A stretch of DNA of 62,178 nucleotides from Actinomycetes bacterium (GCA_021810205.1 JAJZJC010000003.1:1-62178); one strand, 5' to 3'. Shown: positions 8,996 to 17,949, numbered from the stretch's first letter. Translations and numbers: made by a program. Notes: generated by a model from the letters alone, not told the origin.

Positions 8996-9021
8996 CGAGG
9001 GCGTCGCTCGACAGAACGACG

Positions 9022-9048
9022 GGGCCCATTGCAGAGGGCCCATTGCAG
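9022..9048 (+). repeat. Tandem duplication, 13-bp unit, period 14
   Basis: GGGCCCATTGCAG at 9022-9034 and 9036-9048. Confidence 0.8.
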
Positions 9049-9053
9049 GGGAC

Positions 9054-9389
9054 CTAGTGCAGGCTCCCCAGGTCGACGACGTCGAAGGACCACAGCTCGG
9101 ACGCAGCGGCGACCGGCCTGCCGTGTCCCTCGCCGCCACCGTCATCGCCCGAGGCACCCCGGTGACCGTGCGCGAACGCTGGCGACGTGGTCCAGGCCCG
9201 GAAGGACTCCTCGTCACGCCAGCGGGTGACGACGAGCCAGGTGGCGCGTCCGTCCGTCGGTCGGAGCAGCTCGAACCCTTCGAAGCCGTCCGCATGATCC
9301 ACCGCGCCCGCGCGTTTGGCGAAGCGCGCCGCAAGCTCGTCCCCTGTGTCAGGGTCGACGGAGATGGCGTTGATGCGAACGACGGTCAT
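9054..9389 (-). CDS. Antibiotic biosynthesis monooxygenase (ABM) family / HmoA-MhuD-like protein
   Basis: MTVVRINAISVDPDTGDELAARFAKRAGAVDHADGFEGFELLRPTDGRATWLVVTRWRDEESFRAWTTSPAFAHGH. Confidence 0.85.
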   Translation of the reverse strand: MTVVRINAISVDPDTGDELAARFAKRAGAVDHADGFEGFELLRPTDGRATWLVVTRWRDEESFRAWTTSPAFAHGHRGASGDDGGGEGHGRPVAAASELWSFDVVDLGSLH

Positions 9390-9433
9390 GCGTCCATGAT
9401 GCACATGGGGGCATGCGGCGCGCCAAGCGCGCG

Positions 9434-9465
9434 CGATCTCAGAGCCCGGCGATCTCAGAGTCCGG
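9434..9465 (+). repeat. 16-bp tandem duplication (one mismatch) spanning the SDR stop codon
   Basis: CGATCTCAGAGCCCGG / CGATCTCAGAGTCCGG. Confidence 0.75.
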
Positions 9466-10258
9466 CGATGCTCGTCCGCGCCGCCCGGTCGACGAGGCGC
9501 GACGGGACGAGACCGTGGAGCACCCAGCCGACGCGCGCCTCGATGCCTACCGGCACGACCGGCCGGTCACGCTCGACGGCGTCGACGACGGCCTCGGCGA
9601 CCAGCATGGGAGGGTGCCCGCGCGCAAAGCCCCGGCGAACGCGTGCCATCGCCTCGGCGGAGGCCCGTTCGCCCCGGAAGCGTCCGCGCTCGACGATGGA
9701 AGTCGCGATGACGCCCGGGCAGATGGCACTGACGCCGACCCCCTTGGGTCCCCAGTCGGCGCGCAGGCATCGGGTCAGCGCGAGGACCGCGGCTTTCGAC
9801 GTCACGTACGCGGGCTCCGTCGCGCGCGGGGTGTAGGCAAGACCGGAGGACACGTTCACGACGTGCCCGCTGCCGCGGTCGAGCATCGCGGGGCCGAACG
9901 CCCGGCACCCGTGAACGACGCCCATGAGGTTGGTGCCGAGGATCCAGTGCCAGTCGTCGAGCGTGGTGGCGAGGAAACGGCCAGTGTGCCCGACGCCGGC
10001 GTTGTTGACGAGCAAGTCGGGCACGCCCACCTCGCGTTCGAGCTCGCGTGCCACGCGCGTCGTGGCCTCGGGGTCCGAGACATCGAGCGAGCGGGCGACG
10101 CCGTCGATGGACGTGGCGACTTCGGTTGCCGCATCGCCGTCCATGTCGATCACCACCACCTGCGCACCGCGTCGCGCGAGAGCCAGTGCGGTCGCACGCC
10201 CGATACCGCTGCCACCGCCCGTGACGACGGCCAGTGCCCCCTCGAGCTGCACGCTCAT
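9455..10258 (-). CDS. Short-chain dehydrogenase/reductase
   Basis: AVVTGGGSGIGRATALALARRGAQVVVIDMD...LVNNAGVG...YVTSKAAVLALT. Confidence 0.93.
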   Translation of the reverse strand: MSVQLEGALAVVTGGGSGIGRATALALARRGAQVVVIDMDGDAATEVATSIDGVARSLDVSDPEATTRVARELEREVGVPDLLVNNAGVGHTGRFLATTLDDWHWILGTNLMGVVHGCRAFGPAMLDRGSGHVVNVSSGLAYTPRATEPAYVTSKAAVLALTRCLRADWGPKGVGVSAICPGVIATSIVERGRFRGERASAEAMARVRRGFARGHPPMLVAEAVVDAVERDRPVVPVGIEARVGWVLHGLVPSRLVDRAARTSIAGL

Positions 10259-11847
10259 CGCGCGACGAGGGGGTCGTCATCGACGGCTGCCGCGCCGACA
10301 CGGCCATCGGCTGGCGCAGTCCGCCTGCCGAGCGTCGCCGGTACCGCCGGCCGCTCCCGGGTCACCGGTCGCCGCGCGTCGTAGGCCTCGATGTCGAAAC
10401 GCCGCGTGAGGCGGCGATAGCTCCAGCTCGAACGCGGCCAGATCGCCACGTTCCTTCCTGCCTCGTCGAGGTAGTAGGACCGGCAGCCTCCCGCGGTCCA
10501 CACGGTCTGAGCGCTCTGTGCGTCGATCCGTGCCGTCCATCGGTGCTGGGCCGTTGCGCGCACCTCCACGCTCGAGTACCCCTTCGACGCCATCGTGTCG
10601 AGTGCGTGGAGGATGTAGGCGATCTGGGACTCGATGATGAAGACGATGGAGGTGTGCCCGAGCCCGCTGTTCGGCCCGACCATCAAGAACATGTTGGGGA
10701 ACCCCGAGACCGTCATGCCCTTGTAGGCAGCGAGCCTCGGTGCCCATGCCTCGGCGAGGGTGAGCCCACGCCGTCCGATGGTGTGCGTCGCGGCCATCGG
10801 CGAGCGGATGTCGAACCCGGTGCCGAGCACGATCGTGTCGACGGGCCGCTGCATGCCGTCTTCGGTCACGATGCCGTGCGCGCGTACCTCGGTGATGGAA
10901 TCCGTGACGACCTCGACGTTGGGGCGGGTGACGGCGCGGTAGTAGTCGTTCGACAGCAGGATCCGCTTGCAGCCCATCTCGTCACGCGGCGTGAGCTTGG
11001 CCCGGAGGTCGGGGTCGGCCACCTGCGCCTCGAGCAGCCGCCGTCCTGCGGCCTCGGCGATGCGTGCGCGCCGGCGCCGGCGGTCGGGCGGTCCCACGAA
11101 GCCGAGCACGTACGCCTCACGCGCCCAGTAGAGGGCGGCACGAGCGGCGAGCTGCGTGGGAGGGAACGAGCGGAACAGCGCGTGCTCGAGGCGCGTGAAC
11201 CGGCGCTCGTGCCGGGGGATGACCCACGGCGGCGTGCGCTGGAAGACGTGGAGGCGGCCCGCGATCGGCTGGATCTCCGGGACGAACTGGATGGCGGACG
11301 CGCCGGTCCCGATCACCGCGACGCGTTCGCCGGAGAGGTCGTGGTCGTGGTCCCAACGCGCCGAGTGGAAGACTGCGCCTTCGAATTGCTCGAGCCCCGG
11401 CAGCGGCGGCACCTGCGGCTCGCTCAAAGGACCGCGCGCCGACACCACGACGTCCGCGCGGACCCTGCCGCCCGTCGTCTCGAGCTCCCAGCACGCGTGA
11501 TCCTCGACCCACGTCGCCAGCGCCACCTCGTGGCCCAAGCGCACGAAGTCGAGTACCCCGAAGCGCTCGGCGCACGACCGCAGGTAGGCCTGGATCTCGG
11601 GCTGTGGCGAGAAGGAACGGGACCATGTCGGGTTCGGGGCGAAGGAGAAGGAGTAGAGGTTGGAGGGGACGTCGCACGCTGCTCCTGGATACGTGTTGTC
11701 GCGCCACGTGCCGCCGACGTCGTTCCCGCGCTCGAAGATCACGAAGTCTCGTGTGCCGCGCCGGAGCAGCGCGATGGCAAGACCCAATCCGGCGAAACCG
11801 GCGCCGATGATCGCCACCTTGTATCGCGCGACGTCCTGCGCGCTCAC
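10255..11847 (-). CDS. Flavin-containing / Baeyer-Villiger monooxygenase
   Basis: VAIIGAGFAGLGLAIALLRRGTRDFVIFERGNDVGGTWRDNTYPGAACDVPSNLYSFSF; BVMO fingerprint FEGAVFHSARWD; ATGA overlap with SDR, GTGA overlap with upstream gene. Confidence 0.93.
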   Translation of the reverse strand: MSAQDVARYKVAIIGAGFAGLGLAIALLRRGTRDFVIFERGNDVGGTWRDNTYPGAACDVPSNLYSFSFAPNPTWSRSFSPQPEIQAYLRSCAERFGVLDFVRLGHEVALATWVEDHACWELETTGGRVRADVVVSARGPLSEPQVPPLPGLEQFEGAVFHSARWDHDHDLSGERVAVIGTGASAIQFVPEIQPIAGRLHVFQRTPPWVIPRHERRFTRLEHALFRSFPPTQLAARAALYWAREAYVLGFVGPPDRRRRRARIAEAAGRRLLEAQVADPDLRAKLTPRDEMGCKRILLSNDYYRAVTRPNVEVVTDSITEVRAHGIVTEDGMQRPVDTIVLGTGFDIRSPMAATHTIGRRGLTLAEAWAPRLAAYKGMTVSGFPNMFLMVGPNSGLGHTSIVFIIESQIAYILHALDTMASKGYSSVEVRATAQHRWTARIDAQSAQTVWTAGGCRSYYLDEAGRNVAIWPRSSWSYRRLTRRFDIEAYDARRPVTRERPAVPATLGRRTAPADGRVGAAAVDDDPLVAR

Positions 11848-12812
11848 GCGAGTGCCTCGCCACCGCCGTCGGTGCCGTGTCCTGACAGACCAGCGAGACG
11901 CCATGCGAGCCGGGCGGCGGGGTTCATGAGACCGGTCTCCTCGCACAGGCGACGGATCTTGGCCACCGAGTCGCAGAGGAGCGCGCGATGCTCGGGGGAC
12001 CGCTTCGCTTCCCGAACCACGGCAGCGGGGATCCCGTTGCGCCGAGCGAACCCGGGCGGTGGCGCAAGCATGAGACGGACCATGATGCCGAGCAGTGCTG
12101 GGACCGCGACCGAGAGCGTGGCGCGCCGGGCCCGAGGCAGGTGCGAGAGCTCCGCTCTCAGATAGTGGCGTGCGAACGAGAGGTGCCTCGCCTCTTCGGT
12201 GACGTGGATGCGGATGATGCGCTCGAGGAGCGGGTGGGCGATACCGGCGCGCAACCGTCTGCGCTGCACGTGGTCGATCGGGTCCTCACCGCCGAGGACG
12301 AAGAAGAAGAACAGTGGCCGATCGATACGGGCGAGCGGGACGACGAAGAGCTCGGCCGCGAGCTTCATGCGGCGCGGGAGCCCGTGAACCGCCAGACCCG
12401 TGCGGTTCACGAACTCCTGGAACATCATCGTGTGCTGTGACTCCTCGATCACCTCGTGGTGCACGTAGCGGAACTCCGGGCTCCCGTTTCGGAGCCAGAA
12501 GGCGTGTGAGAGCAGTCCGCGCTGCAGGACGTTCTCGAACTCCCATCCCGTGCGCATGGTGACGGCGATCCGCTGCAGGCCGAGCCGGGAGCGGACCTCG
12601 GTGGGCTGGTGCTGGTACCACGTGGTGTGGGCGATGGGATCGAAGTCCCAAAGCTCCCACCTGGGGTCGCTGGGGTCGATGGCGTGGTCGGGCGCGTCCC
12701 AATCGACGTCCGCGTAGGCGTCGAAGTGCTTGTCCACGGACTGCCGGCTGAGGCGCCGGACGAGTGTGCCGCGGTCCGAAGGGGCGTCGGTGGACGGACT
12801 GGCGACGGTCAT
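11844..12812 (-). CDS. AurF-like diiron (N-)oxygenase family protein
   Basis: FENVLQRGLLSHAFWLRNGSPEFRYVHHEVIEESQHTMMFQEFVNRTG...RIIRIHVTEEARHLSFARHYLR: repeated E/ExxH iron ligand helices. Confidence 0.8.
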   Translation of the reverse strand: MTVASPSTDAPSDRGTLVRRLSRQSVDKHFDAYADVDWDAPDHAIDPSDPRWELWDFDPIAHTTWYQHQPTEVRSRLGLQRIAVTMRTGWEFENVLQRGLLSHAFWLRNGSPEFRYVHHEVIEESQHTMMFQEFVNRTGLAVHGLPRRMKLAAELFVVPLARIDRPLFFFFVLGGEDPIDHVQRRRLRAGIAHPLLERIIRIHVTEEARHLSFARHYLRAELSHLPRARRATLSVAVPALLGIMVRLMLAPPPGFARRNGIPAAVVREAKRSPEHRALLCDSVAKIRRLCEETGLMNPAARLAWRLAGLSGHGTDGGGEALA

Positions 12813-12849
12813 GGAGCCTCCTGCTTGTCACCCTCCGATCCCATCGAGT

Positions 12850-12878
12850 AATGTAACAGTGTACAATGGTATTGTCAA
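12850..12878 (-). promoter_or_regulatory. Predicted promoter with embedded inverted repeat, driving the diiron oxygenase operon
   Basis: Minus strand TTGACA-N17-TACATT (12878..12850); inverted repeat ACAAT-GGT-ATTGT at 12863-12875. Confidence 0.6.
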
Positions 12879-13009
12879 AGAGGTCAGGGAGAGGACCGAC
12901 GGGCAGGACGCCAGGCTCGCAGAGAACCGGACCGCATGGCCCCAGGACATCCGATGCCCCCAGGACGTCCGATACGTTCGGCGCGGCGCCACATGACAGC
13001 CGAGGGGCG

Positions 13010-13753
13010 ATGCGCGAGTACCGGGTCGACGAGGTCGCGCGCCTGGCGGGGACGACCGTACGCAACGTGCGCGCCTACCAGGACCGGGGCCTCCTGCCTG
13101 CGCCGCGTCGTTCGGGTCGCGTGGTCTTGTACTCGGACGCGCACCTCGCCCGGTTGCGTCTCGTCGGGTCGTTGCTCGAGCGTGGGTACACCCTCGCCAA
13201 CATCGGCGAGCTCCTCGCTGCGTGGGAGCGGGGTGCTGGTGTCGGCGACCTGATCGGGCTCGAGCGCGCGCTCGCCGGCCCTTGGACCGTGCGCTCGGCC
13301 GAGAGCGTGGGGCGCGCTGAGCTCGAGGAGCTGACCGGTGAGAGCGACGCCACACTGCAAGAGGCAGTGCGTCTCGGTCTCCTCGAGCCGGAGCCGGGCG
13401 GCCGGTTCAGCGTCCCGAACCCCGCGGCGCTCGAGATCGGGCGGCTGCTCACCTCCTCGGGGGTGCCGTTGGATGCGGTGCTGGACGCGGCGAGGCTGTT
13501 GCGCAGGGACATCGGCGAGATCGCGCGGCGCTTCGTCGAGCTGGTGGACGTCCACGTCGTCGAGCCCGTGGAAGAGCAGCTATCAGGAGACGCGTTGCGT
13601 GCGCTCGCCAGCCTCGTCGAGCAGCTGCGACCGCTGGTCGTCGACGTCGTCGAGGTGGAGCTCGCTCGCGCGATGGAAGCCGAGATCCGGGCAAGGCTGG
13701 GCACGCACCTCGAGCGCCTTGCCCAGTCCCCCCGGCTCGGCCAGGGCAGCTGA
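13010..13753 (+). CDS. MerR-family transcriptional regulator
   Basis: MREYRVDEVARLAGTTVRNVRAYQDRGLLPAPRRSGRVVLYSDAHLARLRLVGSLLERGYTLANIGELL. Confidence 0.93.
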   Translation: MREYRVDEVARLAGTTVRNVRAYQDRGLLPAPRRSGRVVLYSDAHLARLRLVGSLLERGYTLANIGELLAAWERGAGVGDLIGLERALAGPWTVRSAESVGRAELEELTGESDATLQEAVRLGLLEPEPGGRFSVPNPAALEIGRLLTSSGVPLDAVLDAARLLRRDIGEIARRFVELVDVHVVEPVEEQLSGDALRALASLVEQLRPLVVDVVEVELARAMEAEIRARLGTHLERLAQSPRLGQGS

Positions 13754-13893
13754 GCGGGCGCGAGCGGCGACTGAACGGGGTCGCTGCCTGCTAGCCGGCT
13801 GACCACGGAATACCACAGCCCGTCCGAACTGTTGAACCTCGCGGCTGGCCGGGACCGTTTCGGCTCGCGCCGGCGTCGACGATTGGAGACTTC

Positions 13894-16242
13894 GTGGAAC
13901 GTCTGATTCTTCCCCTCCTTCCCTTGAAGTCCGGGGTGATGCTTCCCGGCATGGTGTTCACCATCGCGCTCGAGAGTCCCGAGGCGATCGCCGCCGCCGA
14001 CGCCGCCGCGTCCGCGGACGGCCGGTTCCTTCTCGTTCCTCACATCGAGGGGCGGTACGCGACCGTCGGCGTGATCTCCGAGATCACCGAGCGCGGCGAG
14101 CTGCCGGGTGGCCTCGACGCCATTGCCGTGCGCGGCGACCGCCGAGCGCTCATCGGCACCGGGGTTCCGGGGACCGGGGACGCGTTGTGGGTAGAAGCCG
14201 AGCCCATCGACGAGGCGCCAGCGAGCGACGCAGCGAACGAGCTCGCGCGCGAGTACCGCGCCGTGCTGGAGAACATTCTCATCGAACGCGGCGCAGGAAG
14301 GGTTGCCGCCCAGCTGCGCGAGGTGACCGAGGTCGGCCGGTTGGCCGACGTGTCGGGGTACTCGCCCGACCTCTCGCTGGCCCAAAAGGTGGAAGTGCTC
14401 GAGACCATCGACGTCGAGGCGCGCCTTCGCCTCGTGCTTGGATGGGCGCGCGACACCCTCGCCGATCTCGCCCTGCGCGAGCGGATCAAAAGTGATGTCG
14501 AACAGGGCATGGAGCGCACCCAACGCGAGTTCCTCCTGCGCCGGCAGCTCGAGGCGATCCGAAAGGAGCTCGGCGAGCTCCAAGGAGGTGAGGCCGGCAC
14601 GGACCCCGACGACTACCGGGCCAAGGTGGCGGCACGCGACCTTCCCGAGAACGTGCGCAGCGCGCTCGACCGCGAGCTCGATCGGCTCGAACGGACGAGC
14701 GACCAGAACCCCGAGAGCGGCTGGATCCGGACGTGGATCGATACCGTCCTCGAGCTTCCGTGGGGTGTGGAGTCGGAGGACCGACTGGAAGTCGCAGAGG
14801 CGGGGCGGATCCTCGACGAGGACCACGACGGGCTCGTCGACGTGAAGGAGCGCATCCTCGAGCACCTCGCGGTGCGCAAGCTGCAGTCGGAGCGGGGTCT
14901 GACGCCCGTCGATGGCAGAGGGGCAGGAGCCATCCTCGCGCTCGTGGGTCCGCCGGGCGTGGGCAAGACGTCGCTCGGCGAGTCGGTCGCGCGGGCGCTC
15001 GGGCGAAAGTTCGTGCGTGTCTCTCTCGGTGGTGTGCGCGACGAGGCCGAGATCCGGGGGCACCGTCGCACCTATGTGGGCGCACAGCCCGGCCGCTTCG
15101 TGCGCGCGATGCGCGAGGCCGGGACGATGAACCCGGTGCTTCTTCTCGACGAGGTCGACAAGCTCGGTGCAGATTTCCGTGGGGATCCCGCCTCCGCACT
15201 GCTCGAGGTTCTCGACCCTGCGCAGAACCACACGTTCCGTGACCATTACCTCGAGGTTGACCTCGACCTGTCGCGGGTGATGTTCATTGCGACGGCGAAT
15301 GTGCTCGACACCGTTCCGGGCCCGCTGCTCGACCGCATGGAGGTGATCCGGCTCGACGGATACACCGAGGACGAGAAGGTGGCCATCGCCCGCCATCACC
15401 TTCTCGCTCGCCAGCGATCGCGTGCTGCACTCTCGGAGCCCGAGCTCTCGATCACCGACGCCGCGCTGCATGCCATCGTGAGCGACTACACCCGGGAAGC
15501 CGGAGTCCGATCACTCGAACGCGAGCTCGGGCGCCTGGCAAGGAAGGTCGCGACGCGCATCGCCGCCGGCGATGTCGAGGCGCCGGTCAGCATCGACGAG
15601 GCGGACGTGCGGGCATGGCTCGGCCGCCCGAGATTCTTCTTCGAGGTGGCCGATCGTGTGAGCGCGCCGGGCGTGGCGACGGGGCTCGCGGTGACGGGAG
15701 CTGGCGGCGACGTCCTGTTCGTCGAGGCCGCAGCAGCGGACGGCCCCGAAGGATTGACCCTCACCGGACAGCTCGGCGACGTGATGAAGGAGTCGGCGGA
15801 GATCGCGCTCTCCTATGTCCGCTCGCACGCCGGGGCCCTCGGCATCGACTCCACGGCCTTCACCGGCAAGCGATTCCACGTTCACGTGCCCGCTGGTGCC
15901 GTGCCCAAGGACGGGCCATCGGCAGGGGTGACGATCGCGACGGCACTGGTGAGCCTGCTTACTGGCGTGCCGGTGCGACCGATCGTGGGTATGACGGGTG
16001 AGGTGACGCTTCAAGGCAGGGTGCTGCCGATCGGCGGTGTCAAGCAGAAGGTGCTGGCCGCGCACCGCGCCGGCCTCACCCATGTCGTCCTCCCCGCGCG
16101 AAACGGACCGGACCTCGAGGACGTCCCCGAGGAGGTTCGTGCGGAGATGACGTTCCACGAGGCGACGACGGTCGCGGAGGTGCTTGGCGCTGCGCTCGAT
16201 ACCGCGTCAGGCGATCGCGGCACGCTTGCGACTGCGGCCTGA
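13894..16242 (+). CDS. lon: ATP-dependent endopeptidase Lon
   Basis: LPLLPLKSGVMLPGM...GPPGVGKTSLGESVARALGRKFVRVSLGGVRDEAEIRGHRRTYVGAQPGR...PAGAVPKDGPSAGVTIATALVSLLTG (Ser/Lys dyad). Confidence 0.98.
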   Translation: MERLILPLLPLKSGVMLPGMVFTIALESPEAIAAADAAASADGRFLLVPHIEGRYATVGVISEITERGELPGGLDAIAVRGDRRALIGTGVPGTGDALWVEAEPIDEAPASDAANELAREYRAVLENILIERGAGRVAAQLREVTEVGRLADVSGYSPDLSLAQKVEVLETIDVEARLRLVLGWARDTLADLALRERIKSDVEQGMERTQREFLLRRQLEAIRKELGELQGGEAGTDPDDYRAKVAARDLPENVRSALDRELDRLERTSDQNPESGWIRTWIDTVLELPWGVESEDRLEVAEAGRILDEDHDGLVDVKERILEHLAVRKLQSERGLTPVDGRGAGAILALVGPPGVGKTSLGESVARALGRKFVRVSLGGVRDEAEIRGHRRTYVGAQPGRFVRAMREAGTMNPVLLLDEVDKLGADFRGDPASALLEVLDPAQNHTFRDHYLEVDLDLSRVMFIATANVLDTVPGPLLDRMEVIRLDGYTEDEKVAIARHHLLARQRSRAALSEPELSITDAALHAIVSDYTREAGVRSLERELGRLARKVATRIAAGDVEAPVSIDEADVRAWLGRPRFFFEVADRVSAPGVATGLAVTGAGGDVLFVEAAAADGPEGLTLTGQLGDVMKESAEIALSYVRSHAGALGIDSTAFTGKRFHVHVPAGAVPKDGPSAGVTIATALVSLLTGVPVRPIVGMTGEVTLQGRVLPIGGVKQKVLAAHRAGLTHVVLPARNGPDLEDVPEEVRAEMTFHEATTVAEVLGAALDTASGDRGTLATAA

Positions 16243-16288
16243 GATCACGCGAAAGAACGTCCTGAGCCCACGCGAAAGGACCGGAACC

Positions 16289-16537
16289 ATGGACGACGAC
16301 GACATACTCCGGCGCATCGGCGAGCTCGCCGACGAGGAGCGCAGGTTGGAGGAGTCCCACGCGCAGACAGCGGCGGGGCTTTCTGCCGAGGAGAAGGCAC
16401 GCTTGGACCGGCTCGAGGTGACGCTCGACCAGCTGTGGGACGTCCTCCGCCAGCGCCGCGCGCTCCGGCGAGCCGGTCGGGACCCGGACGAGGCGGCGGA
16501 GCGTCCGCCGAGCACGGTCGAGCGCTATCAGCAGTGA
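16289..16537 (+). CDS. DUF2630 family protein
   Basis: MDDDDILRRIGELADEERRLEESHAQTAAGLSAEEKARLDRLEVTLDQLWDVLRQRRALRRAGRDPDEA. Confidence 0.85.
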   Translation: MDDDDILRRIGELADEERRLEESHAQTAAGLSAEEKARLDRLEVTLDQLWDVLRQRRALRRAGRDPDEAAERPPSTVERYQQ

Positions 16538-16615
16538 GCGCGACGAGGCATCCGTCGAGCCGGGCGTCTCGAATCGCTACGCCGAACGGCGCGCGAGTCG
16601 GCGGCGATGCGGCCC

Positions 16616-16658
16616 GATGGGGCCGGAACGGGAAAGGCGATGGGGCCGGAACGGGAAA
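16616..16658 (+). repeat. 20-bp direct repeat, period 23, upstream of encapsulin operon
   Basis: GATGGGGCCGGAACGGGAAA at 16616-16635 and 16639-16658. Confidence 0.8.
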
Positions 16659-16723
16659 AGTATGTCCCTGATACCGTGAGTTGGGCATAGAACACACGAG
16701 TCGCGCGGGCGCGCCGGCGCGAG

Positions 16724-17143
16724 ATGACCGACCAGGCTGAGGAGGATCGGATGGCCAACAGCGAGGGACTCCACGAGCCCGAGGCGCTGCTCTCGCCCGA
16801 GACGATCGACCGTCATCGCGCGCTCACCTCCTTGCAAGAGGAGCTCGAGGCTGCCGACTGGTACGACCAGCGGGTGGAGGCGACCTCGGATCCCGAGCTC
16901 GGCGCGATCTTGGCGCACAACCGGGACGAGGAGAAGGAGCATGCGATGATGCTGCTCGAGTGGCTCCGGCGCCACGATCCTGCGCTCGACCAGCACATGC
17001 AGACGTACCTGTTCACCGATGCGCCGCCGACCGAGATCGAAGCCGACGGCGGCCCCGGCGCACCCGGCAAAGGCGGCCCCGGCGCACCCGGCAAAGGCCG
17101 CGGCGGATCGCTCGGCCTCGGCGGCATGCGAGTGCAGTCGTGA
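16724..17143 (+). CDS. Encapsulated ferritin-like protein (EncFtn) with C-terminal encapsulin targeting peptide
   Basis: EALLSPETIDRHRALTSLQEELEAADWYDQRVEATSDPELGAILAHNRDEEKEHAMMLLEWLRRHDPALDQHMQTYLFT, Gly/Pro/Lys linker, then GGSLGLGGMRVQS. Confidence 0.92.
   Translation: MTDQAEEDRMANSEGLHEPEALLSPETIDRHRALTSLQEELEAADWYDQRVEATSDPELGAILAHNRDEEKEHAMMLLEWLRRHDPALDQHMQTYLFTDAPPTEIEADGGPGAPGKGGPGAPGKGRGGSLGLGGMRVQS
17048..17095 (+). repeat. Perfect 24-bp tandem repeat encoding the cargo linker
   Basis: GGCGGCCCCGGCGCACCCGGCAAA x2, encoding GGPGAPGK x2. Confidence 0.9.
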
Positions 17144-17940
17144 ACCATCTTCTCCGTTCCCATGCGCCCGTCACCGAGGAGGCCTGGCGGCAGCTGGACG
17201 ACGAGGCGCGCCAGCGGCTCGCGCCGGCGCTCGCGGCGCGCAAGCTCGTGGACTTCTCCGGTCCGCACGGCTGGCGCTACTCGGCAGCCGAGCTCGGGCG
17301 GGCTGCGCAGATCGCTGCTCCCGAGGGTGCGCTGCAGGCCCGCCAGCGAGAGGTGCTGCCGCTCGTGGAGCTTCGCGCGCCGTTCACGGTTGCCCTCGAC
17401 GAGCTACGTGATGCAGGACGCGGCGCGCTCGACATCGATCTCGGCTCGCTCGACGAGGCCGTGCGCCTCGTGGCGCGTGCCGAGAACGTCGCCGTCTTTC
17501 ACGGCTGGGCCGACGCGGGCATCGAGGGGATCTGTGATACGTCGCCGCTGGACACCGTCCCGCTCGGGTCGTCGTTCGCCGACTACCCGTCGCGCGTAGC
17601 GACGGCGATCGAGGGTCTGCTCGAGCGGGGTGTGAGCGGCCCCTACGGCCTCGCCCTCGGTCCCGAGGGCTACACCGGCGTGGTCGAGACCACCGAGCAC
17701 GGTGGGTTGGTCGTCTTCGACCACCTCCGGCAGATCCTCGGCGGACCGATCGTCTGGGCGCCCGGCGTCCGCGGCGCGGTGTTGGTCAGCCTGCGAGGCG
17801 GCGACTTCGTGTTCGTTTGCGGGCAGGACATCTCGATCGGCTACGAGCACCACGATGCGGAGTCGGTCCACCTCTACCTGGAGGAGTCGTTCACGTTCCG
17901 CGCGCTCACGCCCGACGCCGGAGTGGGGCTCGCGCTCTAG
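17140..17940 (+). CDS. Family 1 encapsulin shell protein (linocin M18-like)
   Basis: NHLLRSHAPVTEEAWRQLDDEARQRLAPALAARKLVDFSGPHGW...GPYGLALGPEGYTGVVETTEHGG...GGDFVFVCGQDISIGYEHHDAESVHLYLEESFTFR; GTGA overlap with cargo gene. Confidence 0.96.
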   Translation: MNHLLRSHAPVTEEAWRQLDDEARQRLAPALAARKLVDFSGPHGWRYSAAELGRAAQIAAPEGALQARQREVLPLVELRAPFTVALDELRDAGRGALDIDLGSLDEAVRLVARAENVAVFHGWADAGIEGICDTSPLDTVPLGSSFADYPSRVATAIEGLLERGVSGPYGLALGPEGYTGVVETTEHGGLVVFDHLRQILGGPIVWAPGVRGAVLVSLRGGDFVFVCGQDISIGYEHHDAESVHLYLEESFTFRALTPDAGVGLAL

Positions 17941-17949
17941 CATGGCGAG

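Noticed and set aside
9041-9060. GGGGACCTAGTGC as a fourth DosR-like box
   Set aside because: Only one half-site matches and it lies between convergent gene ends, not upstream of a gene.
10234-12165. 643-aa plus-strand ORF opposite the BVMO and diiron oxygenase
   Set aside because: No recognisable domain; minus-strand frames contain BVMO and diiron motifs.
13075-15471. 798-aa minus-strand ORF opposite MerR and lon
   Set aside because: Antisense to well-conserved Lon; composition typical of GC-rich shadow frames.
17048-17095. Possible CRISPR or satellite array
   Set aside because: Only two contiguous 24-bp copies without spacers and in frame within a coding linker; same reasoning for the other short tandem repeats.
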